This document shows, piece after piece, positions 52,581-60,339 of a DNA stretch of 64,000 bases. Numbering within the stretch: position 1 is the first letter of the stretch; each line of letters opens with the position of its first letter. A program made the translations under genes and the position numbers. Source of the stretch: Candidatus Aenigmatarchaeota archaeon (GTDB lineage: Archaea; Aenigmatarchaeota; Aenigmatarchaeia; CG10238-14; SCSR01); assembly GCA_018920185.1 (NCBI GenBank), contig JAHLMT010000002.1, positions 62,001-126,000 of the forward strand. Direction: 5' to 3'. The notes beneath the pieces were generated by a model. That model was not told the DNA's origin, ran no database searches, and saw nothing but the letters and a program-made list of their open reading frames with translations.

Positions 52581-53153
52581 TCATAGTTTAACACTAATCT
52601 CCATAGCATCCTTAACATTTTTTGAAAATTCTAAAGGAACATTAATGGTTTTACTATTATATTTTCCAGAATTTCTTACATAACTAAGATAATCTTTCAT
52701 ATACTGTTCAAAAATACCAACATTATCTGCGATAACAACACTACCTTTCTTCAAGTTCTTTTCAGCTAGCTTAAGATAGTTAAAATATTCTTCTTTAGTT
52801 GCATCTATAAACATTAAATCGAACTTTTCTTTTAGTTTCGGGATTACATCTAAAGCGTCCCCGACAATAATTTCTATTTTGTTAGAGAGGTTAGTTTGCT
52901 CTATGTTTTTTCTTGCCATATCAGCATACTGAGGGTTTATTTCGATAGTTATTACTTTTCCACCTTTAGGTAACAATCTTGCCATGAATATAGCAGAATA
53001 TCCAAATAAAGTTCCAATCTCTAAGATTTTCTTTGGTTTATGTTTTTTAATTTCGTCTTCGATAATTTTTCCTTTTATCGGACCTATTGATGGAATAAAT
53101 TGCTTCTCTCCTAATTTTTCTAGTGCTCTAAGAACTTGTATCGATCTATCCAC
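52581..53153 (-). CDS. SAM-dependent O-methyltransferase (family 3)
   Basis: Small-molecule O-methyltransferase of the caffeoyl-CoA/catechol type. Motif I is ILEIGTLFGYSAIFMARLL, then VITIEINPQYADMARKNIE, DLMFIDATKEEYFNYLKLAEKNLKKGSVVIADN. Length 190 matches the family. Its stop lies 3 nt from the convergent aldehyde dehydrogenase stop. Substrate unknown. Confidence 0.9.
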   Translation of the reverse strand: MDRSIQVLRALEKLGEKQFIPSIGPIKGKIIEDEIKKHKPKKILEIGTLFGYSAIFMARLLPKGGKVITIEINPQYADMARKNIEQTNLSNKIEIIVGDALDVIPKLKEKFDLMFIDATKEEYFNYLKLAEKNLKKGSVVIADNVGIFEQYMKDYLSYVRNSGKYNSKTINVPLEFSKNVKDAMEISVKL

Positions 53154-53181
53154 GAATTATATATGTATTCTATTTAAAATT

Positions 53182-53304
53182 ATGATGTGTAAATGCGATA
53201 AACAAAATTTGCTACAATTAAAAATAAGACAAGTTTTTCATCAAGAGACAACTTCTAGGTTGTTGAAAAATTGGAAAAGGCAATTGGAAAGAAGATTTAT
53301 ATGA
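53182..53304 (+). CDS. Possible 40-residue basic protein
   Basis: MMCKCDKQNLLQLKIRQVFH and on to KNWKRQLERRFI. It is the tail of a longer plus ORF (52984-53304) whose first part is only antisense to the methyltransferase. A CxC at the N-terminus and many basic residues. Start context is poor; weak support. Confidence 0.3.
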   Translation: MMCKCDKQNLLQLKIRQVFHQETTSRLLKNWKRQLERRFI

Positions 53305-53435
53305 GAATTTTTATCTAGATTTCTTAGAAAGATCGTTTGGTTAATTTATATTTTAGATAATTCTATAAGATTTAAATGATAGCCAAAGGTCAGAGAGACC
53401 AAAGAGAAAGGATAAAGATTAAATTAACTGAACTA

Positions 53436-53463
53436 GGAATATTGGTAAAGGAATATTGGTAAA
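53436..53463 (+). repeat. Two tandem copies of GGAATATTGGTAAA
   Basis: A perfect 14-nt direct tandem repeat (28 nt), followed by a degenerate GGGATATG, 22 nt upstream of the acylphosphatase start. It may affect that gene's promoter or leader. No protein signal seen in the 180-nt gap except a 28-codon ORF of doubtful value. Confidence 0.6.
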
Positions 53464-53484
53464 GGGATATGTAGGCTGATAACT

Positions 53485-53757
53485 GTGAAAAGAGTAAATG
53501 CAAAGATATACGGCATCGTGCAGAATGTTGGTTTTAGAAATTTTATTAAGAAGAACGCTGAAAAGTTGGGAATTACTGGTTGGGTGAGGAATAATTTTGA
53601 TGGCACAGTGGAAGCTGTGTTTGAAGGCGATGATAATGCTGTATCAGAAATTATAGAAAAATGTAAGAAAGGTCCTCTTCTAGCTTTGGTTGAGAAGGTT
53701 GAAGTCAGGGAAGAAGAACCGAAGAAAGAGTTCGACGAGTTTCATATTTTTAGATAG
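53485..53757 (+). CDS. acyP: Acylphosphatase
   Basis: Hydrolyses acyl phosphates such as 1,3-bisphosphoglycerate or carbamoyl phosphate. The active-site loop is YGIVQNVGFRNF (usually VQGVGFR; the catalytic Arg is kept), and the catalytic Asn is in GWVRNNFDGTVE. 90 residues, GTG start. The family Gly after VQ is Asn here, a small departure. Confidence 0.94.
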   Translation: MKRVNAKIYGIVQNVGFRNFIKKNAEKLGITGWVRNNFDGTVEAVFEGDDNAVSEIIEKCKKGPLLALVEKVEVREEEPKKEFDEFHIFR

Positions 53758-53823
53758 AGATATTAAATTATATAATTCTTGGTAGTCAAAATCTTTAATC
53801 CTGTCTACATGTGCCTTACAAAG

Positions 53824-55125
53824 CTAACTGCAATCCCCTGGACAACCACCAGTAGTCCTTTCAATATCTTGACATATACCATCTCCACACCGACCACTTG
53901 CACCCCCAAGTGTGGGTTGTTGTTGAGATTGTGTCTGAGTTAGAGTAGAACGTTCTTTCGGAGACCCAGAAGGATTACCGCCATACTGTCTTGAAAAATC
54001 TTGGAGTACTTTCACTACTTTAGGCATATCTGAAAATGAATGTTCTGCCCGACACCAAAATATTTTTGTGACACCATTGCCGAATGTTGATTCTATATGC
54101 TGTTTCACCCATTCTGCTTCCACATCTGCGTCAGAAGAAATTGTGAACCTATCTCCGACATCACGGCTGCCAGTCTCGGAAAGCCAAATCTCTTTATCCG
54201 CCGGGACATACCGCTTCCAATAACTTATATACTTTGCTATGTCTGGCTCTTTTTTCCCTACCAAATAATGAAAATTAAAGAAATCCATATAATTTGTTCC
54301 ACCGTTTTTAAAGAAGTAGCCAAAATTCGCTTCACCCATCGGATCAATTCGGCTATTCATGTCATATATCGGTGCCGGTCCGCCAGGAGAAATCATAAGT
54401 GATTTGTCCACCTCTTTTGCTGCTTCATAAGCAGTTTTCACTAAATCAAAAAAGTTTTTATAACAAGTTTCGCCAGTAGTTTCGCAAAATGGTTCAATTC
54501 CAACTTCCCAATAAGTAATTTTGGTCGTAAGTCCAGGCATGTCATTTTTGCCATCACCATTATAACGATCAACAACTGCTTTTACATAATTCCTGAAACT
54601 CGAAAGATCAACAGACTGCTTTATTTTCGGCATACCTGTAGGAAATACTGTACCAAAAATTTGAATGCCAGATGCTTGCATTTGCTTAACAACCTCGTCA
54701 GGTATGGAAAAATCATAACTCCCCTTTTGTTTTTCAATTGTTTCCTGAGAAAAGACGTCTCCCAGTGGTCTCCCCCAACCGAACCCAAGAGCTTTTGTAT
54801 CTTGGATATCATCTGCTATACCTGTTTTACTGAACCCGTCACATAATCCAAATTTCTCACTACCGCGATAACCCTCAATTGGTTGAGTTGTTGTGGTCTG
54901 CTGAATTTGTCTAGTAGCACAGTCTTGAGGACATCCACCGGTTTGTTTTTCTATATCATCGCAAACATTATCACCACATTTCCCCACTGAAGGCTGACCG
55001 GTAGAAGTTTTCTCGGATATAGGAAGAGTTGATTTAGTGGGTTTCTGAGTAATAAGGTAAATTGAAGCAACTGCAGCTGCCGAAATAATTAATACAATTA
55101 AAACTGCAATTGTTACAACATTCAT
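53824..55125 (-). CDS. Secreted TIM-barrel glycoside-hydrolase-like protein with duplicated Cys motifs
   Basis: 433 residues. Residues 4-26 form a membrane anchor/signal (VVTIAVLIVLIISAAAVASIYLI). A Cys module CGDNVCDDIEKQTGGCPQDC near residue 50 is repeated at the C-terminus as CGDGICQDIERTTGGCPGDC. Between them is a barrel resembling GH39/GH-A-type hydrolases: ITYWEVGIEPFCETTGE (acid/base Glu in the 'NE' position is GIEP here), NFHYLVGKK, EIWLSETGSRD (candidate nucleophile Glu). Extracellular role in glycan breakdown is inferred. Confidence 0.65.
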   Translation of the reverse strand: MNVVTIAVLIVLIISAAAVASIYLITQKPTKSTLPISEKTSTGQPSVGKCGDNVCDDIEKQTGGCPQDCATRQIQQTTTTQPIEGYRGSEKFGLCDGFSKTGIADDIQDTKALGFGWGRPLGDVFSQETIEKQKGSYDFSIPDEVVKQMQASGIQIFGTVFPTGMPKIKQSVDLSSFRNYVKAVVDRYNGDGKNDMPGLTTKITYWEVGIEPFCETTGETCYKNFFDLVKTAYEAAKEVDKSLMISPGGPAPIYDMNSRIDPMGEANFGYFFKNGGTNYMDFFNFHYLVGKKEPDIAKYISYWKRYVPADKEIWLSETGSRDVGDRFTISSDADVEAEWVKQHIESTFGNGVTKIFWCRAEHSFSDMPKVVKVLQDFSRQYGGNPSGSPKERSTLTQTQSQQQPTLGGASGRCGDGICQDIERTTGGCPGDCS

Positions 55126-55187
55126 TAAAATATTTTGATTTTAGCTTATAAATAGTTTCTGATAACATCTTTTATCGCAATGGACGA

Positions 55188-55301
55188 GTGAAAGGCACAT
55201 TCGGCGAGACATTAAGAATTGTTATAGCTTTGGTGTTTGCTATCACTGCTTTGATTCTTATCTGGTATTTCCATGATAAGATAGCTGATTTGCTCTTATG
55301 A
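55188..55301 (+). CDS. 37-residue single-pass membrane protein (GTG start)
   Basis: VKGTFGETLRIVIALVFAIT and on to YFHDKIADLLL. One long transmembrane helix with a short polar head and tail. The start overlaps the stop of a four-codon ATG ORF (ATGGACGAGTGA), perhaps a coupling device. Upstream TATA-like CTTATAAATA is at about 55145. Unknown function; missed by the track. Confidence 0.5.
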   Translation: MKGTFGETLRIVIALVFAITALILIWYFHDKIADLLL

Positions 55302-55354
55302 AGTATTCCACAAAACTCTCTAAATTTAAAAATTAGGTATGACCACAGAAAAAT

Positions 55355-55474
55355 TTGTCAAAAAAAATTCGAAGAGGTAAAATCGGAGACGATCAAGATT
55401 ATTTCGAATGGTTCTCGTTGTTTAAAGCTAAGAAACATTGGGAAGACGAACTTAAGCAACTACAGGCTGAATAA
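55355..55474 (+). CDS. 39-residue charged protein, TTG start
   Basis: Read as MSKKIRRGKIGDDQDYFEWF and on to KKHWEDELKQLQAE. An alternative is ATG at 55339 (MTTEKFVKK) shifting frame within the AAAAAAAA run. Composition (basic start, aromatic middle, acidic end) looks coding. Low certainty on start. Confidence 0.4.
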   Translation: MSKKIRRGKIGDDQDYFEWFSLFKAKKHWEDELKQLQAE

Positions 55475-55612
55475 TGATCTCCGATTACTTTCAATTGGTC
55501 GAAAAACTTCTATTTCCATGTCCATTAACAGTTTCGACAGTTAATGAAATTTAAATAAATTATCTCCAATCGAATAGATACCTTTAAAAGCTATCCTCCC
55601 AAATATCTTTAT

Positions 55613-55975
55613 ATGGCAGCAAGACGTAAAGCACCAGCTTCTACCTTAAAGGTAGGAGAATGGGCTTTTCTCGTTGGAGTTTTGCTAGCGATTGTCCTTG
55701 GGTTATTCCCACAGGCACTAGCAGCAACTACGGTGACTGCTGTATTAGTTGTACTTGGTATTATCGTAGGCCTAGTTAACATAGTTGCCAAAGAATCGCA
55801 CAACTTCCTGTTAGCAGCTGTAGCCTTGCTTGTAGCAGGTACAGCTGGTTACGGTGTATTACCAGGATTAGGAAACTACTTCGCTGCTATTTTAACAAAC
55901 ATCTCAACATTCGTATCACCAGCAGCTGTAATCGTGGCACTCAAGGCAGTTTATGAGCTAGCAAGAAAACCTTAA
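55613..55975 (+). CDS. Small multi-pass membrane protein, probably well expressed
   Basis: 120 residues, about four hydrophobic segments (AFLVGVLLAIVLGLF; VTAVLVVLGIIVGLVNIV; LLAAVALLVAGTAGYGV; AAVIVALKAVYELA), rich in Ala, Val and Gly. Codons are noticeably less AT-rich than in neighbouring genes and a canonical TTTAAAAG lies 23-30 nt before the ATG, suggesting strong leaderless expression. No known family recognised; could be a structural membrane protein. Confidence 0.75.
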   Translation: MAARRKAPASTLKVGEWAFLVGVLLAIVLGLFPQALAATTVTAVLVVLGIIVGLVNIVAKESHNFLLAAVALLVAGTAGYGVLPGLGNYFAAILTNISTFVSPAAVIVALKAVYELARKP

Positions 55976-55978
55976 ACT

Positions 55979-56551
55979 TTACTTTTTCTTTTGTCTTTTT
56001 TTACTTACATATAGCTTTTTATACCCCACCCAAAGAACAAGCAACAATTCTACGAAAATTACTATTACTCTCAGAACTTTATCAGCTTCACCAAAAAATC
56101 TGACAGTAGCATAGAACAAAAGAATTATCCCACCAAACATTATTCCAGTTGCAAGAAATTCTATCCTCCATAATGTACCCGAAAATATAGCACCAACTCC
56201 AACTAGCCCAATAATGATGAAAATATTTCTTGCATACACTTTCCTCGCGTCATCATATACTCTATTACAAAAATCACATTTATCGAATATAAGACAACCA
56301 GTTTCATTAGTTTTAAATCTTGGTATACCACCATCTTTTAAACACCGACTGTATTCTTCGCCATATTCATAATCGCACTTAGGTTCCCCAACTGGTATTG
56401 GCTTAGTACGAAGTTCGAATTCATCTTTGCAATAATTAGAATATTTAGGTTCGGGATATACAGCATCTACGAGCAATATTACAAATAAAGCAGAAAGAAT
56501 AGCTACAGCAGCTGCAATTGCTATTTGTCTTAAATCGACCATTAAAAACAA
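55979..56551 (-). CDS. Membrane protein with Cys-rich extracytoplasmic loop
   Basis: 190 residues. One N-terminal helix (IAIAAAVAILSALFVILLVDAV), a loop of about 75 residues with six Cys (NYCKDE, PKCDYEY, YSRCLKD, GCLIFDKCDFCN), then three helices. Family not recognised. It is convergent with the preceding gene (3-nt gap). Confidence 0.65.
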   Translation of the reverse strand: MFLMVDLRQIAIAAAVAILSALFVILLVDAVYPEPKYSNYCKDEFELRTKPIPVGEPKCDYEYGEEYSRCLKDGGIPRFKTNETGCLIFDKCDFCNRVYDDARKVYARNIFIIIGLVGVGAIFSGTLWRIEFLATGIMFGGIILLFYATVRFFGEADKVLRVIVIFVELLLVLWVGYKKLYVSKKRQKKK

Positions 56552-56561
56552 ATGTGAATCT

Positions 56562-56846
56562 TTATTTATTAACTTCTTTGTTCAATTCTTCAGCAAGATA
56601 ATGCCCACTCATGTTCAGTTTCACATGTGTGACACCAGGTATATGAGAGACAACTTCTTTTATATCATAAGCCATCTTTAGAGCAAGCATGGGCGGGCAA
56701 TAAGGAGCTGTTAAATGAAAATCTATAATAACTTCACCGTCTTTAATTTCTATCTTGTCTACTAGCTCCATTTCTGTTATCGGCACGTTTAATTCTGGGT
56801 CCATTACCTTTTCTAACTCTTTTAAAATAGTTTTCTTATCTATCAT
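56562..56846 (-). CDS. SufT/MIP18-like protein (DUF59)
   Basis: Fe-S cluster assembly factor family (PaaD/SufT/MIP18). The core is KVMDPELNVPITEMELVDKIEIKDGEVIIDFHLTAPYCPPMLAL; the CPP Cys is conserved. The track start (56999) adds 51 residues that lie over the promoter of the divergent gene; MIDKKTILKELEK at 56846 fits the family and gives 94 residues. Divergent from the ATP-cone gene. Confidence 0.9.
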   Translation of the reverse strand: MIDKKTILKELEKVMDPELNVPITEMELVDKIEIKDGEVIIDFHLTAPYCPPMLALKMAYDIKEVVSHIPGVTHVKLNMSGHYLAEELNKEVNK

Positions 56847-56902
56847 TAGAAATTCCCCAGCGCATAATAAATTGTTTATCTTTAAAAATCCATATTCAAA
56901 TT

Positions 56903-57181
56903 GTGCAGCAAATCGTTGTCGTAAAACGAAGGGGACGAAAAGTGAATTTCGACGAAAGGAAAGTTTATGCATCAATTTACTTTGCTTGCATGAGCGCATA
57001 TTATAGTGAAATAAAGTGTGAAAAAATAGCTGAAAAAGTTACAAAGAATTTAAAAAAATGGTTAAAAAATAAAAGAATCGTAAGTTCTTCTGAAATAAGA
57101 CGAAAAGTTATGAAAGAATTGAAAGATGCGAAAATCGCATTCCATTATGATAAGCACTTGCCCAATTTGTCTAAATTGTGA
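56903..57181 (+). CDS. Stand-alone ATP-cone protein
   Basis: 92 residues forming one ATP-cone: VVVKRRGRKVNFDERKVYASIYFACMSA, ATP-binding basic loop, and the closing helices (SEIRRKVMKELKDAKIAF). GTG start. ATP-cones normally act as dATP/ATP sensors in RNR or NrdR; here there is no attached enzyme. It overlaps the VKOR gene by 4 nt, so it is in that operon, far from the RNR genes. Confidence 0.85.
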   Translation: MQQIVVVKRRGRKVNFDERKVYASIYFACMSAYYSEIKCEKIAEKVTKNLKKWLKNKRIVSSSEIRRKVMKELKDAKIAFHYDKHLPNLSKL

Positions 57182-58212
57182 TGATGATGAAAGAATCTAC
57201 CAGAAGATTAATAACAATGTGGGTAATGTTATTATTATCAATAGCTGGTTTAGTTGTAGCTGGCTATCAAACATACGAACACTACTTTTTAACAACAAGT
57301 ATATGCGACATTTCAGCTACACTTTCTTGCTCTGTAGTAACAGAATCACGATATGGTGAGTTTCCTCCAGATTCAGGAATAGCCGTAGCAGCTTATGGTG
57401 TATTATGGTGGGGGGTGTTAATTGTGCTAATTTATCAAAATCTCAGAAAAATATCCAAAAATGAATTTTACATTTCCCTGTGGATAATCTTAGGCTTGTT
57501 ATTTGTTTTCTACCTTCTTACAGTAGAGCTTTACATTCTTCCGAGAGAAATTGGAATGATTGTAATATGTCCTTTATGTACAGTTCAACACATTTTCATA
57601 GGAATTTTATTAGTCCTAAGCTTCCTGTTGCTTCGAAAATCAATTAAATCATACTTGAAAAATTTGTTTTTTATCGAGAAAGAAGGAAAAGGAAAGCAGA
57701 TAAATCCAAAACCACTTTTTGTTCTTGGTACGGCTTTCATAATAACGATCGGCGGTTATTTCATCCTAGGCAGTGGATTAAGAGAAATTAATTATTATGA
57801 TTTCGCCAAATGTCTAGCTGACAAGAATGCGACCATGTATGGGTTCAAAGCGTGTCCTAACTGCAACAAACAAGAGCATATTATTGGAAGAGAAGCATTT
57901 GAAATGTACATAGAAGGAACAGGAAGATATGTTTTGTGCAGACCTGAATCAGAAGGTAGCAAACCGATAGGTGTGAGACTGCAAAATATAAGCATACTCA
58001 CAGAGTACAAGGATAAAATATCTCCTCTCACAACCCAGGCAGAATTGTGCTCATTAATGGTGGGTAAAGGTACACCAACTTGGATAATTAATGAAAAACA
58101 AGTTGTCGGCTGGAAAACTATACCAGAACTTTCTGAATTATCCGGATGTCCTGTACCCGAAAATTTCAAAGGAGAGATTGTAGGTAAGGGTAAAAGAATA
58201 ACTCCCGTCTAA
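57178..58212 (+). CDS. VKOR-thioredoxin fusion, disulfide-generating enzyme
   Basis: Makes disulfides outside the cytoplasm. Residues 10-160: VKOR four-helix domain with loop Cys pair (SICDISATLSCSVV) and the quinone-side ICPLCTVQH. Then one more helix (FVLGTAFIITIGGYFILG), and an extracytoplasmic Trx domain with MYGFKACPNCNKQEHI (CPNC), a long insert and GTPTWIINEKQ (cis-Pro). 344 residues. It is followed by a DsbD-like gene 2 nt later. Confidence 0.92.
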   Translation: MMMMKESTRRLITMWVMLLLSIAGLVVAGYQTYEHYFLTTSICDISATLSCSVVTESRYGEFPPDSGIAVAAYGVLWWGVLIVLIYQNLRKISKNEFYISLWIILGLLFVFYLLTVELYILPREIGMIVICPLCTVQHIFIGILLVLSFLLLRKSIKSYLKNLFFIEKEGKGKQINPKPLFVLGTAFIITIGGYFILGSGLREINYYDFAKCLADKNATMYGFKACPNCNKQEHIIGREAFEMYIEGTGRYVLCRPESEGSKPIGVRLQNISILTEYKDKISPLTTQAELCSLMVGKGTPTWIINEKQVVGWKTIPELSELSGCPVPENFKGEIVGKGKRITPV

Positions 58213-58214
58213 AG

Positions 58215-59066
58215 GTGAGTAAAATCGCGGCTGAGTTATTAGGATTGGTAAATATAGAAAGATTAACAATACCAACCATAGTAGTCGGTGCATTCATCGA
58301 TTCTATAAATCCATGTGCTATTGGTGTGCTCATTTTCCTGATTGCTTACTTAATGAAAGTTTTCAAAAGTAGAAAAATGTTGCTGTTGGGAGGTGGATTG
58401 TACATAACTGCTGTTTATGTTACATATTTTCTTGCTGGTATCGGACTATTAACAGCGATACAAAATGTTACCATAGCTTATTACTTTTATTGGTTGGCGA
58501 CTTTCATTGCATTTAGTGCAGCTGCATTTGAAATAAAAGATTTCTTTTGGTATGGGCGAGGATTTTCCTTACAGTTATTTCCTGGGGGTGCACAACGTTT
58601 AACGATATTAGCAAATAAACTGGAGAATATTTCTAAAAAAACACCACAGTTGGCTTTGTTAATGACTTTACCAATAGGGTTTGCCGCATCGGCATTTGAA
58701 TTGCCATGTACAGGTCAGGTTTATCTGACGATATTGGCTTTAGTAAGAAGTGCAGCCGTGTCACAATGGCTTCCCTTGCTTCTGTTTTACAATTTCATCT
58801 TTGTGCTTCCATTGATTGTGATAACAGGGTTGATGTTTATAGGTATATCCAGCCACATTCTCGAAAAATGGAGAAAGAAAAACAGACGTTATATGAGACT
58901 TTTAGTAGGATTGTTTTTATATAGCTTAGGAGGATTACTCTTATGGTATATATACAACGAATTTACATACGGAGCTTTCATACGACCGTTGACTTTCCTC
59001 TTGTATGCATCTCAAGTATCAATCATAGCTTATGTGATTTACAAAGGATTTTTCGAAAAAGATTAG
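58215..59066 (+). CDS. DsbD/CcdA-family electron-transfer membrane protein
   Basis: Moves electrons across the membrane to extracytoplasmic thioredoxin-like partners. Six or seven helices; the two redox Cys are in FIDSINPCAIGVLIFLIAYL (helix 1) and FELPCTGQVYLTILALV (helix 4), the CcdA-like pair. GTG start (GTGAGTAAAATCGCG). 283 residues. It is operonic with VKOR-Trx, forming an oxidising/reducing pair. Confidence 0.9.
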   Translation: MSKIAAELLGLVNIERLTIPTIVVGAFIDSINPCAIGVLIFLIAYLMKVFKSRKMLLLGGGLYITAVYVTYFLAGIGLLTAIQNVTIAYYFYWLATFIAFSAAAFEIKDFFWYGRGFSLQLFPGGAQRLTILANKLENISKKTPQLALLMTLPIGFAASAFELPCTGQVYLTILALVRSAAVSQWLPLLLFYNFIFVLPLIVITGLMFIGISSHILEKWRKKNRRYMRLLVGLFLYSLGGLLLWYIYNEFTYGAFIRPLTFLLYASQVSIIAYVIYKGFFEKD

Positions 59067-59161
59067 CAGAATTTGCAGATTTTAGGCTCACCTTTCTGAT
59101 GTTTCTTCAAATCTTTTTTCTCAACCATTTTCCCACATGAACCGCATTTGATTTTAGGCAT
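59063..59161 (-). CDS. 32-residue zinc-knuckle peptide
   Basis: MPKIKCGSCGKMVEKKDLKK, then HQKGEPKICKFC. CGSC and CKFC frame a short zinc-binding fold. The stop overlaps the 3' end of the DsbD-like gene by 4 nt on the opposite strand. Similar in style to other tiny Cys proteins in this window; function unknown. Confidence 0.65.
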   Translation of the reverse strand: MPKIKCGSCGKMVEKKDLKKHQKGEPKICKFC

Positions 59162-59290
59162 AAAATAAATATACTTTTCTTAACTTATAAAATTAAAATT
59201 CGTCAATCTTAACTAGAAGATAAATCAAAAATTATTTTTTTAATTTTGTACCATTAAAAATATTAATAAGAAAAACGATAAACTTTATAT

Positions 59291-59779
59291 ATGATTCTGA
59301 GAAAAGAACAAGTCTGGGTTCTTTTAAGATTGGGAATGGGATGGATTTTCCTGTGGGCGTTTTTTGACAAGTTATTTGGATTAAGTTTTGCTACCACACC
59401 AGATAAATCATGGCTTGCTGGAGGTTCACCAACTTATGGATTTCTGAAGTTTGCTACTTATGGACCACTCGCTTCATTCTACCATAGTTTGGCGGGAAGT
59501 GTTGTAGTCGACTGGTTGTTTATGCTCGGATTACTTGGCATAGGAACAGCATTAATATTAGGAATTGTAACTCGGATTGCAAGTTATGCCGGTATAATAA
59601 TGATGATTTTAATGTGGAGTGCTCTTTTACCGCCTAAAAATAATCCATTCCTGGATGAACATATCATCTACGCATTAGTTCTGTTGAGTTTATCAACAGT
59701 AAGAGCAGGTCAATGGTTTGGTCTCGGAAAATGGTGGAGTAAGACGAGATTAGTTAAAAAATACCCAATCCTAGAGTAA
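59291..59779 (+). CDS. DoxX-family membrane protein
   Basis: Four-helix DoxX/TQO-small-subunit-like protein. LLRLGMGWIFLWAFFDKLFGLSFATTPDKSWLAGGSPTYGFLKFA and the later LGLLGIGTALILGIVTRIASYAG are recognisable. Such proteins interact with quinones and take part in sulfur or redox stress metabolism. It lies next to disulfide-handling genes, which is consistent. 162 residues, normal length. Confidence 0.88.
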   Translation: MILRKEQVWVLLRLGMGWIFLWAFFDKLFGLSFATTPDKSWLAGGSPTYGFLKFATYGPLASFYHSLAGSVVVDWLFMLGLLGIGTALILGIVTRIASYAGIIMMILMWSALLPPKNNPFLDEHIIYALVLLSLSTVRAGQWFGLGKWWSKTRLVKKYPILE

Positions 59780-60295
59780 TTATTTCTTCTCAAGGGGACA
59801 ATTTGTTAATTTACTTAACTTTTCTAAGCTCTGTACACCTGAATAACTTTTACCATCGATTATCCAGGTGGGATACCCACGAATATTGTTTTCCACACAA
59901 AGTTCAGGTTGTGCGTTCTTTCCTTTAGGATCACATTCAACATACTTCACAAATTTTATAGATGGTCCAAACATTTTCTTTTGCTCTGCACAATGTGGAC
60001 ACCAATAAGCCCCATAAAATACAGCTCCTTTTTCTGTCAAGCATTGAGCAAATTCATCGTATAAGCCAGGTTCAACAAATCTACCAGTAATAGAAGTGAA
60101 AGCAAAGTAACCTATAACACCAATAACTAATAACGCAGAAACTACTCCAATTATCGGCACTTTGGCTAATGTTCTTTTTCTTTCGACTGTTGTAATAATA
60201 ACTTCTTTATGTATAACATTCTTGTGTTGCTTCAGCGCTTCATTAGTTTTGAATTTCCTGTTGCATATGTCACAAGAAACCTTTTCCATCATCAT
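59780..60295 (-). CDS. C2H2 zinc finger-TM-thioredoxin fusion protein
   Basis: 171 residues with an unusual order. Residues 6-32: a C2H2 finger (VSCDICNRKFKTNEALKQHKNVIH). Residues 48-70: one transmembrane helix (IIGVVSALLVIGVIGYFAF). Residues 78-171: thioredoxin-like domain with GAYWCPHCAEQK (CPHC) and RGYPTWIIDGKSY (cis-Pro). The Trx half resembles the one fused to VKOR at 57178. The finger would be cytosolic and the Trx outside. It is convergent with DoxX, stops touching. Confidence 0.85.
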   Translation of the reverse strand: MMMEKVSCDICNRKFKTNEALKQHKNVIHKEVIITTVERKRTLAKVPIIGVVSALLVIGVIGYFAFTSITGRFVEPGLYDEFAQCLTEKGAVFYGAYWCPHCAEQKKMFGPSIKFVKYVECDPKGKNAQPELCVENNIRGYPTWIIDGKSYSGVQSLEKLSKLTNCPLEKK

Positions 60296-60339
60296 ATTTC
60301 TAGTGAGAAATATTTAAGAACTTTACGAAATTTGTCCAA

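Noticed and set aside
52984-53181. N-terminal two thirds of the plus ORF 52984-53304
   Set aside because: Entirely antisense to the methyltransferase motif I region; only the last 40 codons are outside it.
53376-53462. 28-codon ORF MIAKGQRDQRERIKIK... before acyP
   Set aside because: Overlaps the tandem repeat, has no ribosome binding site and no other support.
56847-56999. 51-residue extension of the SufT-like ORF
   Set aside because: It lies over the promoter and start of the divergent ATP-cone gene and does not match the family.
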